A stretch of 17,548 bases of DNA. Source: JALENY01 sp036310185 (GTDB taxonomy: Bacteria; Bacillota; Clostridia; Lachnospirales; Lachnospiraceae). Position numbers and translations under genes: made by a program. How positions within the stretch are numbered: position 1 is the stretch's first letter; the number at the start of each line of letters is the position of its first letter. Where the stretch lies: the NCBI GenBank assembly GCA_036310185.1, contig JAXJSH010000063.1, positions 1 through 17,548 of the forward strand, read 5' to 3'. This document shows, piece after piece, positions 1 through 6,832 of this stretch. The notes under the pieces were generated by a model. That model saw nothing but the letters and a program-made list of their open reading frames with translations. It was not told the DNA's origin and did no database searches.

Positions 1-18
1 AAAAAGAAGCGGTAATAA

Positions 19-89
19 AGGGGATTAGTTCAATGGTAGAGCACCGGTCTCCAAAACCGTCGATGGGGGTTCGAATCCCTCATCCCCTG
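19..89 (+). tRNA. tRNA-Trp (anticodon CCA)
   Basis: Full cloverleaf of 71 nt. The acceptor stem is AGGGGAT (19-25) paired with ATCCCCT (82-88), with discriminator G89, the usual base for bacterial tRNA-Trp. The D stem is GTTC/GAGC and the T arm is GGGGG, loop TTCGAAT, CCCTC. The anticodon loop (49-55) reads C-T-CCA-A-A, giving CCA. The first base pair of the anticodon stem is a C-T mismatch. CCA is not encoded at the 3' end. The promoter would lie left of the window or in the first 18 bases and cannot be judged. Confidence 0.96.
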
Positions 90-92
90 TAG

Positions 93-125
93 AAAGTCTT
101 GAGAGATCAAGGCTTTTTTATTTTA
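93..125 (+). terminator. Rho-independent terminator of tRNA-Trp
   Basis: A 9-bp stem (94-102 with 107-115, one G-U pair) with loop GAGA, followed by a T-rich run. It starts four bases after the tRNA, so the tRNA appears to be the last gene of its transcript. Confidence 0.85.
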
Positions 126-318
126 TATTGATTTTTTGAAAAAACAATCGGTTCATGTAAAATATTCCATATCAGCTTCAGGGCGGTTGTGATGCAGGGA
201 GCAATCAATGCGCTTGGAAGCGCGGCGGCAGCCGGACAGACAGAAGGAAAAAAATCCTGCATGTCCTTTTTTGGTTTTATAAAATCCTTTTATTTTGAGT
301 GCATTTCGTTATGAAAAT
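126..318. other. Gene-poor gap between tRNA-Trp and the HAD gene
   Basis: No intact gene, ribosome-binding site or RNA family is visible here. The only structure is a short protein-like stretch, listed separately as a possible transporter remnant. The rest is AT-rich. Confidence 0.6.
171..257 (+). pseudogene. Possible short remnant of a MATE-family efflux gene
   Basis: In the frame starting at 171 the translation includes VMQGAINALGSAAAAGQTEG. This resembles the segment of MATE (multi-antimicrobial extrusion) transporters in which a Q-x-x-(I/V)-N-x-(L/F)-G motif is followed by an Ala-rich stretch and T-x-G. Only about 25 codons look like this. The frame then runs into an unrelated AT-rich sequence with a stop at about 312. 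There is no start codon with a Shine-Dalgarno sequence and no flanking transporter sequence. If real, it is the debris of a deleted gene. The match is from memory and short, so it may be chance. Confidence 0.3.
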
Positions 319-367
319 AAAGCACAGAACAAATTGGAAGTGAGAATTCCATTTTGTTCTGTGCTTT
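319..367 (-). terminator. Long hairpin terminator of the HAD gene
   Basis: An inverted repeat pairs 319-339 with 347-367 with a single mismatch (20 of 21 pairs) around a 7-base loop. Read on the minus strand the stem is followed by TTTATTTTC, a U-rich tail, and it lies about 60 bases after the HAD stop codon. On the plus strand the tail is poor, so it serves mainly the minus-strand gene. Confidence 0.75.
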
Positions 368-425
368 ACTGTTTAATGAAGTGTATTGTATTTTGGATGA
401 ATGTTTATGGCCTTTATGGGGCATC

Positions 426-1043
426 TTATAATTTTAACAAGTCTTCCGGTTTTTCAATGATGTAGTCCGGATGTTCAGCCTGCCCGAATCCATATCCGGC
501 AAATACAAATGGAACACCGGCTTCTTTCGCAGCCAGATAGTCTCCCATGGTATCGCCCACATAGACCGGATGTTTTAATCCATGTTTTTTGACAATTGCC
601 CTGATGTTGTCACCTTTTGGATTACCGGTGTCGCCGGGGCAGAGTGCATCCTGAAAATAGTGTCCAATGCCGGTGGCCTGATACAGACAGTCGATATAAC
701 CGGCCTCACAATTGCTGACAATGTAAAGCGGATATTTTTTGTATAACTCTTTCAATGTTACCTCGATTCCCGGGAAGACACCGGGCGAATTTTTTACGAG
801 TGCAATATGTTCTGCTTCACAGCAGGCATCAATCAGACTGAGCTGTTCCTCTTCCGGCAGATCCGGAAAAAGAGCTTTGGCAATATCCGGAAGCAGTTTG
901 CCAAACTGGGCTTTCAGGTCATCGGGGGTGTAACGAACATCGGGACGGTAACGTTCCCGGATTATTTCGGCCCATGCATCGGCTATTACATGAGTGGAGT
1001 CCCATAATGTTCCGTCAATATCAAAAATAATACTGTCTATCAT
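426..1043 (-). CDS. HAD-superfamily phosphatase (phosphoglycolate phosphatase-like)
   Basis: A 205-residue cytoplasmic haloacid-dehalogenase-fold hydrolase, probably acting on a small phosphorylated metabolite. All four HAD motifs are present. Motif I is DIDGTLWD, with nucleophile D8 and general acid D10. Motif II is VSN, with S110. Motif III is a lysine near K143. Motif IV is GDTMGD at 163-168, providing Mg2+ ligands. The insert after motif I (about residues 15-85) is helical, as in the C1-cap subfamily that includes Gph, PpaX and beta-phosphoglucomutase. Length is normal and the gene looks intact. An AAGGAG-type Shine-Dalgarno sequence precedes the ATG. It is transcribed alone, divergent from sfsA. 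Substrate cannot be assigned from sequence, so the Gph name is only a family label. Confidence 0.9.
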   Translation of the reverse strand: MIDSIIFDIDGTLWDSTHVIADAWAEIIRERYRPDVRYTPDDLKAQFGKLLPDIAKALFPDLPEEEQLSLIDACCEAEHIALVKNSPGVFPGIEVTLKELYKKYPLYIVSNCEAGYIDCLYQATGIGHYFQDALCPGDTGNPKGDNIRAIVKKHGLKHPVYVGDTMGDYLAAKEAGVPFVFAGYGFGQAEHPDYIIEKPEDLLKL

Positions 1044-1102
1044 TCTCTTTCTCCTTGTGCTATCCTGTGACTGAGTGTTTATTATAAATAAAAGCTACGG
1101 AT

Positions 1103-1131
1103 ATTGTATAGAAAATCACTGGATAAAGCAA
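1103..1131 (-). promoter_or_regulatory. Sigma-A-type promoter of the HAD gene
   Basis: Read on the minus strand: TTGCTT (1131-1126), a 17-base spacer, then TACAAT (1108-1103). It lies about 60 bases before the HAD start codon. Both boxes are close to consensus and the spacing is ideal. Confidence 0.6.
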
Positions 1132-1139
1132 TGTTTATT

Positions 1140-1168
1140 TTGCAATTTTACGCAGAGTATGGCACAAT
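1140..1168 (+). promoter_or_regulatory. Candidate sigma-A promoter of the sfsA-mutY cluster
   Basis: TTGCAA (1140-1145), a 17-base spacer, then CACAAT (1163-1168), about 68 bases before the sfsA ATG. The -10 box deviates at its first base, so this is weaker than the divergent HAD promoter next to it. Confidence 0.4.
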
Positions 1169-1235
1169 AAGATATGTATGAACAAATATATCCAAAATCA
1201 GACGCAGAGGATGATTCACGGAGGAGTCGAAACCT

Positions 1236-1922
1236 ATGATATATAAAAATATGGTAAAAGGGTATTTCGTGAACCGCCCAAATCGTTTTATCGCAGAAGT
1301 GGAGATCGACGGTAAAGTGGAGACATGTCATGTGAAAAATACCGGTCGCTGCCGGGAACTTTTGCAGCCCCATGCGGAACTGTATCTTCAGGATTGTCAG
1401 AAGCCTGAGCGAAAAACGAGATATGATGTGATTGCTGTAAAAAAAGGAAATCGGATTGTCAACATGGATTCTCAGGTTCCCAATAAAGCAGTTGTTGAAT
1501 GGCTGAAGAAGGGAAATCTTTTTTCTGAAAATGCCCTGATCCGACCTGAAAAAAAATATAAGAATTCCAGATTCGATGTCTATATTGAAGATGGCCATAA
1601 GAAAGCTTTTATGGAAATCAAAGGCGTTACACTGGAGGAGGATGGTGTCGCCAGATTCCCGGATGCGCCCACAGAGCGGGGCGTTAAGCACATTCAGGAA
1701 CTTTGTGAATGTGTAAAAGAAGGTTATGAGGCATATATATTTTTTCTGATCCAGATGAAAGGCGTATATCGTCTGGAGGCGAACTGGAAGATGCACAGGG
1801 CGTTTGGTGAGGCGCTGGTGGAGGCAGAAAAGCAGGGGGTTCATATTCTTGCTTTTGACAGTATGGTGACAGAAGATTCTATATATGTTGATAAACCGAT
1901 CGAAGTGAATTTGAAAAATTAA
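1236..1922 (+). CDS. sfsA: SfsA family DNA/RNA-binding nuclease
   Basis: A 228-residue SfsA protein, the usual family length. The N-terminal OB-like part carries the family hallmarks: N-R-F-x-A-E-V (residues 16-22), CHVKNTGRC (31-39) and ELL. The C-terminal part has a PD-(D/E)xK-type nuclease core, with D114 in SRFDVYIE and E127-x-K129 in MEIKGVTL. It ends with the diagnostic FPDAPTERG (141-149). SfsA was first described as a sugar-fermentation stimulation protein in E. coli; nuclease activity is inferred from the fold. The ATG at 1236 is preceded by a GGAGGA Shine-Dalgarno sequence. The gene is 19 bases upstream of mutY and probably co-transcribed with it, which fits a nucleic-acid role. Nothing looks broken. 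Confidence 0.93.
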   Translation: MIYKNMVKGYFVNRPNRFIAEVEIDGKVETCHVKNTGRCRELLQPHAELYLQDCQKPERKTRYDVIAVKKGNRIVNMDSQVPNKAVVEWLKKGNLFSENALIRPEKKYKNSRFDVYIEDGHKKAFMEIKGVTLEEDGVARFPDAPTERGVKHIQELCECVKEGYEAYIFFLIQMKGVYRLEANWKMHRAFGEALVEAEKQGVHILAFDSMVTEDSIYVDKPIEVNLKN

Positions 1923-1941
1923 GTTGTCTGAAAGGTGATAA

Positions 1942-3027
1942 ATGAGTTTAAATGAAATCGTAAAACCACTGCTTGCCTGGTATGAAAAGGAAAAAAGAAT
2001 CCTTCCCTGGCGGGCATCAAAAAATCCCTATTATATATGGATCAGTGAAATTATGCTGCAGCAGACCCGCGTGGAAGCGGTCAAGCCCTATTTTGAACGG
2101 TTTATTACTGCTTTGCCCACGATAAAGGATGTGGCAGAGGCACAGGAGGAAGAACTTTTAAAGCTTTGGGAAGGACTTGGCTATTACAGCCGGGTTCGCA
2201 ACATTCAGAAGGCTGCCGTACAGGTTATGGAACAGTATGAAGGTCATCTTCCGGATGATTATGAAAGGCTGAAAGGGCTGCCGGGAATTGGAAATTATAC
2301 GGCCGGCGCAGTTGCATCCATTGCCTATGGCATATCCGCGCCGGCGGTGGATGGAAATGTGCTTCGTGTTATTTCCAGAATTGATGAACGCTGGGATGAT
2401 ATTATGAAACAGTCGACCAGACGACAGGTGGAAGAAGATATTCTGGCGATTATGCCGGCGGATGCACCGGGTGAATTTAATCAGGCACTTATGGATCTGG
2501 GCGCCACGGTCTGTCTGCCAAACGGTGCACCGCTTTGTGAAAAATGTCCGGTGGCTGACTTGTGTAAGGCCAGAATGAATCATAAAATCAGCGAATTGCC
2601 GGTTAAAGCGCCAAAAAAACCGAGAAGGATTGAAGAAAGAACCGTTCTTGTCATTCAGGATGGTGACCGGGTGGCGATTCATAAGAGACCAAACCGTGGA
2701 TTGCTGGCAGGGTTATATGAATTTCCAAATCTGGAAGGGCATATGACAGAAGAGGAAGTTTTGAAATATGTAGACGGAAAAGATCTTGTTTCGCTGCATA
2801 TACAGCCCCTTGAAGAATCAAAACACATTTTTTCTCACATTGAATGGCATATGAAAGGCTATGCTGTCCGGGTAGCTGAACTGGATGAAAAGAAACAGGG
2901 CGAATTGTTGTTTGTAGATCAGAAAGAAACAGAAGAAAAATACGCGATTCCGGCCGCATTTCATGCGTATACCGCATATATGAATATCCGGCTGGGTCAG
3001 AGGAAGTATGAGGAGGAGTCCAAATGA
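1942..3027 (+). CDS. mutY: A/G-specific adenine DNA glycosylase MutY
   Basis: Removes adenine mispaired with 8-oxoguanine, as part of the oxidised-guanine repair pathway. The 361 residues show the full architecture. The catalytic glutamate is E36 in WISEIMLQQTRV. The helix-hairpin-helix loop is GLPGIGNYTAG (112-122), and the HhH aspartate is D137 in APAVDGNVLR. A cysteine quartet for a [4Fe-4S] cluster lies at 191, 199, 202 and 208. From about residue 230 a C-terminal NUDIX-like domain for 8-oxoG recognition follows (VLVIQDG..., then GLLAGLYEFPN and an HIFSHIEW segment). The cluster spacing is C-x7-C-x2-C-x5-C, one residue longer in the first interval than in the E. coli enzyme. The stop codon overlaps the next gene's start (ATGA at 3024-3027), so the two are translationally coupled. 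Confidence 0.96.
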   Translation: MSLNEIVKPLLAWYEKEKRILPWRASKNPYYIWISEIMLQQTRVEAVKPYFERFITALPTIKDVAEAQEEELLKLWEGLGYYSRVRNIQKAAVQVMEQYEGHLPDDYERLKGLPGIGNYTAGAVASIAYGISAPAVDGNVLRVISRIDERWDDIMKQSTRRQVEEDILAIMPADAPGEFNQALMDLGATVCLPNGAPLCEKCPVADLCKARMNHKISELPVKAPKKPRRIEERTVLVIQDGDRVAIHKRPNRGLLAGLYEFPNLEGHMTEEEVLKYVDGKDLVSLHIQPLEESKHIFSHIEWHMKGYAVRVAELDEKKQGELLFVDQKETEEKYAIPAAFHAYTAYMNIRLGQRKYEEESK

Positions 3028-4040
3028 AGTTATTAAGTATTGCAGTTCCGTGTTATAATTCAGAAAATTATATGAAAAACTGTATTGAATCTCTGCTGGT
3101 AGGGGGAGAAGAAGTGGAGATTTTGATTGTAAACGATGGGTCAAAAGACGGTACTGCACAGATTGCCGATGAATATGCAGCAAAATATCCGACGATTGTC
3201 CGTGCCATTCATCAGGAAAACAAGGGACACGGCGGGGCAGTTAATGCAGGTATTGAAAATGCTGCCGGTCTGTATTTTAAAGTAGTAGACAGTGATGACT
3301 GGCTGAATCCGGAAGCCTATAAAAAGGTGCTGGAAGTTCTTGAGAACGTGGCAAAAGGACCGGAAACGCTGGATGTATTGATTTGCAACTATGTTTATGA
3401 AAAAGAGGGCGCTAAGAAAAAACGTGTAATGCGTTATCAGAAAGCATTTCCGCAGGACCGTATCTTTACATGGAATGAGGCAAAGGATCTGGGTATTGGG
3501 AACTATGTACTGATGCACTCGCTGATTTACCGTACCGCGCTTCTTCATGAAAGCGGAATGAAACTGCCGGAACACACTTTTTATGTAGATAATATTTTTG
3601 CATTCCACCCGATGCAGTATGTGAAAACTTTATATTATCTGGATGTGAATCTGTACCGTTACTATATCGGTCGTGTGGATCAGTCGGTAAATGAACAGGT
3701 AATGCTTGGACGTATGGATCAGCAGCTTCGGGTAAATAAGATTATGATTGACGGATATGAATCAAAACGGCTGACAAATAAGCGTCAGAGAAATTACATA
3801 GTACATTACCTGTCTATTATCATGGCTGTTTCTTCTGTTTTGCTGCTTCGCAAAAATGATGAAGACAGTCTGCAAAAGAAAAAAGAACTGTGGCAGTATC
3901 TGAAAGACAAAGATTCCTGGCTTTATTATAAAGTAAGACGCAGTGCAATTGGACGTGCAGTGAACCTTCCGGGTAAAGGCGGCCGTAAAACCACGGTTGT
4001 GGGTTATAAGATCGCACAGCGTTTATATGGATTTAATTAA
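3024..4040 (+). CDS. Glycosyltransferase family 2 protein
   Basis: A 338-residue GT-A-fold, inverting-type glycosyltransferase. The N-terminal domain has the opening strand IAVPCYNSE, the nucleotide-sugar segment ILIVNDGSKDGT (34-44), the helix region KGHGGAVNAGI, and the metal-binding DxD as VVDSDDW (87-93). The remaining roughly 200 residues are basic and rich in Tyr and Lys, with a hydrophobic helix near residues 260-275 (YLSIIMAVSSVLLL). Such proteins often attach sugars to cell-surface polymers or lipids; donor and acceptor are unknown. The ATG overlaps the mutY stop by four bases, with an AGGAGG Shine-Dalgarno sequence inside mutY. The overlap implies coupled translation but no obvious shared function. 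A possible alternative is a teichoic-acid or glycolipid-type glycosyltransferase. Confidence 0.9.
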   Translation: MKLLSIAVPCYNSENYMKNCIESLLVGGEEVEILIVNDGSKDGTAQIADEYAAKYPTIVRAIHQENKGHGGAVNAGIENAAGLYFKVVDSDDWLNPEAYKKVLEVLENVAKGPETLDVLICNYVYEKEGAKKKRVMRYQKAFPQDRIFTWNEAKDLGIGNYVLMHSLIYRTALLHESGMKLPEHTFYVDNIFAFHPMQYVKTLYYLDVNLYRYYIGRVDQSVNEQVMLGRMDQQLRVNKIMIDGYESKRLTNKRQRNYIVHYLSIIMAVSSVLLLRKNDEDSLQKKKELWQYLKDKDSWLYYKVRRSAIGRAVNLPGKGGRKTTVVGYKIAQRLYGFN

Positions 4041-4058
4041 CGGAAACCCTGTTTTCCG
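4041..4058 (+). repeat. Small hairpin right after the glycosyltransferase stop
   Basis: CGGAAA (4041-4046) pairs with TTTCCG (4053-4058) around a 6-base loop. It sits directly before the main terminator and has no T-run of its own. Confidence 0.5.
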
Positions 4059-4066
4059 GTAAAATG

Positions 4067-4117
4067 AAAAAATCCCGCAGACAATCGGTGAAAAATGGAT
4101 TGTCTGTGGGATTTTTT
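4067..4117. terminator. Strong bidirectional terminator between convergent operons
   Basis: A 20-bp stem pairs 4067-4086 with 4098-4117, with one G-U pair, around an 11-base loop. The stem is flanked by A-runs and T-runs on both sides, so it can stop the glycosyltransferase transcript on the plus strand and the lipid-kinase transcript on the minus strand. Confidence 0.88.
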
Positions 4118-4240
4118 ATGAAGGGGGCTATATTTTCAGATTCTATAAAATGGCTGAAAATTTCGCGCAGGGGGCTTTCACCCTCTCTGGCCGGCTTTTC
4201 CAAAACCGTTCTGCCATATGAGTTTGAACAGTTGGCTTAT
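4118..4240. other. Non-coding stretch between terminator and lipid-kinase gene
   Basis: There is no ribosome-binding site or recognisable gene on either strand. On the minus strand one frame without a start codon stays open from about 4234 through the terminator to about 4038. This is discussed as a finding and could be a repeat element, not a gene. Confidence 0.5.
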
Positions 4241-5158
4241 CTATCCTATAATTACGCGCAGTGTTTTAGATTCCAGTGATACGTTAAGACTGTTATGTAT
4301 GCCGCAAGGTTCACCGTCCTGATGTACGGTGCATTTGCGGCTGCAGCTGATTTCTGCGCGTCTGCATTTCATAAGATGAACCCCTTTGATTTTTGTGTGC
4401 AGTCCGAAAAATGCCAGAGGGAACACCACAAGAATCTTCATGCGCGGTATGTCGGATACGACAATAATATCAAGGAGCTGGTCACCAGGACGGGCATCCG
4501 GAGCAAGTTTTATGCCTCCGCCCTCCACATTCTGATTAAAAACCGCTGCGAAATACATTTTTTTATAGTGCAGCGGAGAGCCTCCGTCCAATACGACCTT
4601 TCCCTGGCATGGATCGTAGAGGAAAAGCTGTTTCACAGCAAGAAGGGCGTAAGTGAGTTTTCCGAGATGGAGCCGGTTTAATACTTTTTTCAAAGGGGAA
4701 ACCTGCGCTTCGTGGCAGATGCTGGCATCGAATCCGATACCGCAGCTGACACCGAAGCGCTGTTTTTTTCCTTTTCGTGTCACGACGCCCAGATCCATAT
4801 TCATAAATGCACTTGGATGCAGGATACATTCCAGTGCATAGGCTGGATTTTTTGATATTTTCATACCACGGGCAAAATCGTTTCCGGAGCCGCTTGGTAT
4901 ATAACCAAACGTGATGGTCTCATAGTTGGTGATCCCGGTCAGCACTTCATGGATGGTTCCGTCACCGCCTACGGCTACGAGGGTGCAGTGGGGATCTTTT
5001 TCTGTGATGGCCCGGGCCAGTTTGGTGCCATGGCCCCGGTATTTGGTGTAGAAAATTTTGTGTGGAACACTGCGGCGTCTCAATTCTTCTGCAACAAGGG
5101 TTCCCAGTTCTTTGCCCTGTTTCAATCTGGATTTTGGATTTATGATAAAATAGTACAT
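4241..5158 (-). CDS. Diacylglycerol/lipid kinase family protein (YegS/DgkB type)
   Basis: A 305-residue member of the DAGK-catalytic family, cytoplasmic or membrane-associated. It phosphorylates a lipid such as diacylglycerol, feeding it back to phosphatidic acid. Visible motifs: N-terminal IINPKS (5-10), the nucleotide-binding GGDGT (64-68), PSGSGNDFAR (88-97), and a C-terminal GGGIKLAPDARPGDQLLDI matching the conserved G-G-G...P-x-A...D...LD. Length is typical and the frame is intact. The start at 5158 has a GGGAGG Shine-Dalgarno sequence about 10 bases upstream. It follows the amidase gene with a 58-bp gap that contains a good promoter, so it can be expressed without the amidase. The lipid substrate cannot be chosen between DAG, sphingoid bases or other lipids from sequence alone. 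Confidence 0.93.
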   Translation of the reverse strand: MYYFIINPKSRLKQGKELGTLVAEELRRRSVPHKIFYTKYRGHGTKLARAITEKDPHCTLVAVGGDGTIHEVLTGITNYETITFGYIPSGSGNDFARGMKISKNPAYALECILHPSAFMNMDLGVVTRKGKKQRFGVSCGIGFDASICHEAQVSPLKKVLNRLHLGKLTYALLAVKQLFLYDPCQGKVVLDGGSPLHYKKMYFAAVFNQNVEGGGIKLAPDARPGDQLLDIIVVSDIPRMKILVVFPLAFFGLHTKIKGVHLMKCRRAEISCSRKCTVHQDGEPCGIHNSLNVSLESKTLRVIIG

Positions 5159-5185
5159 AATTCTACCTCCCGTTACTTAATAAAT

Positions 5186-5214
5186 ATTGTAACAGGTTTC
5201 GAAATCGATAACAA
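5186..5214 (-). promoter_or_regulatory. Sigma-A-type promoter of the lipid-kinase gene
   Basis: Minus-strand TTGTTA (5214-5209), a 17-base spacer, then TACAAT (5191-5186), ending 27 bases before the start codon. The -35 box begins just after the amidase stop codon (5217-5219). Together with the sporulation-like promoter of the amidase, this suggests the two minus-strand genes are controlled separately. Confidence 0.65.
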
Positions 5215-5216
5215 GA

Positions 5217-6197
5217 TTATGTTGTGATCCAGGTGCTGTATCCCGCCTGACGGAGACTTTGTTCCATGCGGATCGCATTTCCAAGGTTTCGATAGGCTCC
5301 GACCTGAACTTTATAGAAACCGTCTTCGTAGATCAGGTAAGCCGGGAATCCCTTGTCATCCAGCTCATAGACCAGATTGTCGGCATATTCTTTGTTTTTG
5401 TAGGCACCCACCTGGACACGGTAGAAGAGTTCCGGTCTGTCCTGTGGCGGTACAGGTCTGCCCGGACGATTTGACCATTGCGGGGGATTCGGTCTGCCTG
5501 ACTGATCCGGCTGCTGGTTTTGCCGCTGGGATTGGCCTGGTCTGCGCATTTCCGGTGTCATGTTCATATCTTCTCCGGACGGCATATACATTTCGTCCTG
5601 ATTTGCCATGATGGAAGATCCCATGGTCATGGACTCATCCATCATGGGATCCTGTTCAACGGTTTCCAGATCAAGCGTGCCCAGAATCGCATGAGCGATG
5701 GCATTTGCAATTTCATCAAATTTTTCATCGAATAATTGATTGTCGGCATCGTTATTGATAAATCCTGTTTCAATAAGAAGTGCCGGCATTTTGGTACGGC
5801 GCAGAACGACCAGACCGGGACGATCTTTAACACCCAGATTTTTAAATCCCAGTTCTGCCACTGCTCCGTTTATGTTTTCCGCCATTTCATATTTGATTCC
5901 GGATTTGTCGTATACAAGGGTTTCAATTCCGGAATACTGGTTTGGCATGGGGCTTGAGTTGCGGTGAAAAGAAATGAAGAAATCGGCACCGCTCTGGTTT
6001 GCCAGAGTTGCTTTCTGGAAAGGGGTCTGATAAACATCGGTTGTTCTTGTATATTCCACATCGATACCGTTTTCTGCCAGAATTTCGCCGACAGCCAGTG
6101 CCAGTCTCAGATTATCGTCCTTTTCCCGGCGGCCCTGATGGACTGCGCCCGGATCGTCTCCCCCATGTCCTGCATCAATCATGATTTTATAAGCCAT
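5217..6197 (-). CDS. N-acetylmuramoyl-L-alanine amidase with SPOR domain (CwlC-like)
   Basis: A 326-residue peptidoglycan hydrolase that cleaves the bond between N-acetylmuramic acid and L-alanine. Residues 1-175 form an Amidase_3 domain with the expected zinc ligands H11 (DAGHGGDDPGA), E25 and H78 (FISFHRN), and catalytic E143 (LLIETGFINN). A low-complexity linker rich in Met, Gln, Pro and Arg follows (about 180-255). The C-terminal 70 residues form a SPOR domain with two VQVGAY half-repeats that should bind denuded glycan strands. There is no signal peptide and no membrane segment. This matches B. subtilis CwlC, a cytoplasmically made mother-cell lysin that acts when the sporangium lyses. 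The upstream region carries a sigma-K-like promoter. An AGAGG Shine-Dalgarno sequence precedes the ATG. A non-sporulation role is possible if the promoter call is wrong. Confidence 0.92.
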   Translation of the reverse strand: MAYKIMIDAGHGGDDPGAVHQGRREKDDNLRLALAVGEILAENGIDVEYTRTTDVYQTPFQKATLANQSGADFFISFHRNSSPMPNQYSGIETLVYDKSGIKYEMAENINGAVAELGFKNLGVKDRPGLVVLRRTKMPALLIETGFINNDADNQLFDEKFDEIANAIAHAILGTLDLETVEQDPMMDESMTMGSSIMANQDEMYMPSGEDMNMTPEMRRPGQSQRQNQQPDQSGRPNPPQWSNRPGRPVPPQDRPELFYRVQVGAYKNKEYADNLVYELDDKGFPAYLIYEDGFYKVQVGAYRNLGNAIRMEQSLRQAGYSTWITT

Positions 6198-6225
6198 AAG
6201 AACCTCTGCGATTGCATTTCTCTAA

Positions 6226-6253
6226 TAGCATATGCTGCAAATTGAAAATGGGT
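6226..6253 (-). promoter_or_regulatory. Candidate sigma-K (mother-cell) promoter of the amidase
   Basis: On the minus strand AC (6253-6252), a 17-base spacer, then CATATGCTA (6234-6226). This fits the B. subtilis sigma-K pattern AC-N16/17-CATA-NNN-TA, about 30 bases before the amidase start. The match is short, so it needs the supporting context of a CwlC-like protein. Confidence 0.45.
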
Positions 6254-6260
6254 TCCCGGC

Positions 6261-6776
6261 ATGGAAAAATATATCGGTATTGATAAAAATATCATGGTTC
6301 TGGACCAGATTGTAAAAGTTTGCTGTGACACAAAAATTGACGAAGAGCTGTTTCTGTTTACGGATATACAGGGAAAAAACTGTACGGCAAAGGGAAATCT
6401 TCTGCTCAAGAAAAAGGAAGATGGTGTATTTTTGCAGGATACTTTTGAGCATGAGCAGTGTCTCGTTATCACGGCAGAGGGAAAAAAGATACTGATGTCG
6501 GGATGTGCTCACACGGGTATTCTAAATATTCTTGACCGGTATTCTGAAATCTGCGGCGGATATCCGGATCTGGTGATCAGCGGTTTTCATCTGATTCAGA
6601 ATGATCCATATTCGGAAGCAGAAAAGGAAAAGATAGAAGATTTGGCTCGAAAATTGCTGAAAACAGGTGCAATGTTTTATTCCGGCCACTGCACCGGTCA
6701 GGCCGCGTTTGATATTATGAAAAAAATTATGGGTGACAGGCTGGAGCAGATTCACAGTGGGAATGTCATTTTGTAA
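6261..6776 (+). pseudogene. 5'-truncated MBL-fold hydrolase (MJ0301-like family), C-terminal part only
   Basis: The 171 residues correspond to the C-terminal part of metallo-beta-lactamase-fold proteins of the type annotated as 7,8-dihydropterin-6-methyl-aminobenzene-phosphate synthase-like. Markers are EKYIGIDKNI, the LKKKEDG... QDTFEHEQCLVI stretch, MSGCAHTGILNIL, VISGFHL and the final YSGHCTGQAAFDIMKKIMG. Whole family members have about 270-280 residues. The first roughly 105, including the HxHxDH metal-binding signature, are absent. Upstream the frame meets a stop at 6243-6245 after only five more codons (KWVPG). No convincing Shine-Dalgarno sequence precedes the ATG at 6261. The missing part is not found nearby, because the divergent amidase begins 63 bases away. 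It is most likely a decaying remnant, though the remaining frame is still open. Confidence 0.8.
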
Positions 6777-6788
6777 TTGATACATAAA

Positions 6789-6829
6789 AAAACTTCTTTG
6801 GATGCATACTAGCCAGAAAAGGAGGTTTT
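6789..6829 (+). promoter_or_regulatory. Hairpin covering the DUF378 Shine-Dalgarno sequence
   Basis: AAAACTTCTTT (6789-6799) can pair continuously with AAGGAGGTTTT (6819-6829), 11 pairs of which two are G-U. The pairing hides the AAGGAGG ribosome-binding site. It may be regulatory or chance complementarity to a purine-rich site. Confidence 0.35.
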
Positions 6830-6832
6830 CAT

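Noticed and set aside
1116..1844. 242-codon minus-strand frame opposite sfsA
   Set aside because: Rich in Phe, Ile, His and Cys with no motif; sfsA on the plus strand has complete family signatures.
4064..4279. 71-codon plus-strand frame starting in the terminator
   Set aside because: Its first codons are the terminator stem, it has no ribosome-binding site, and it runs into the end of the lipid-kinase gene.
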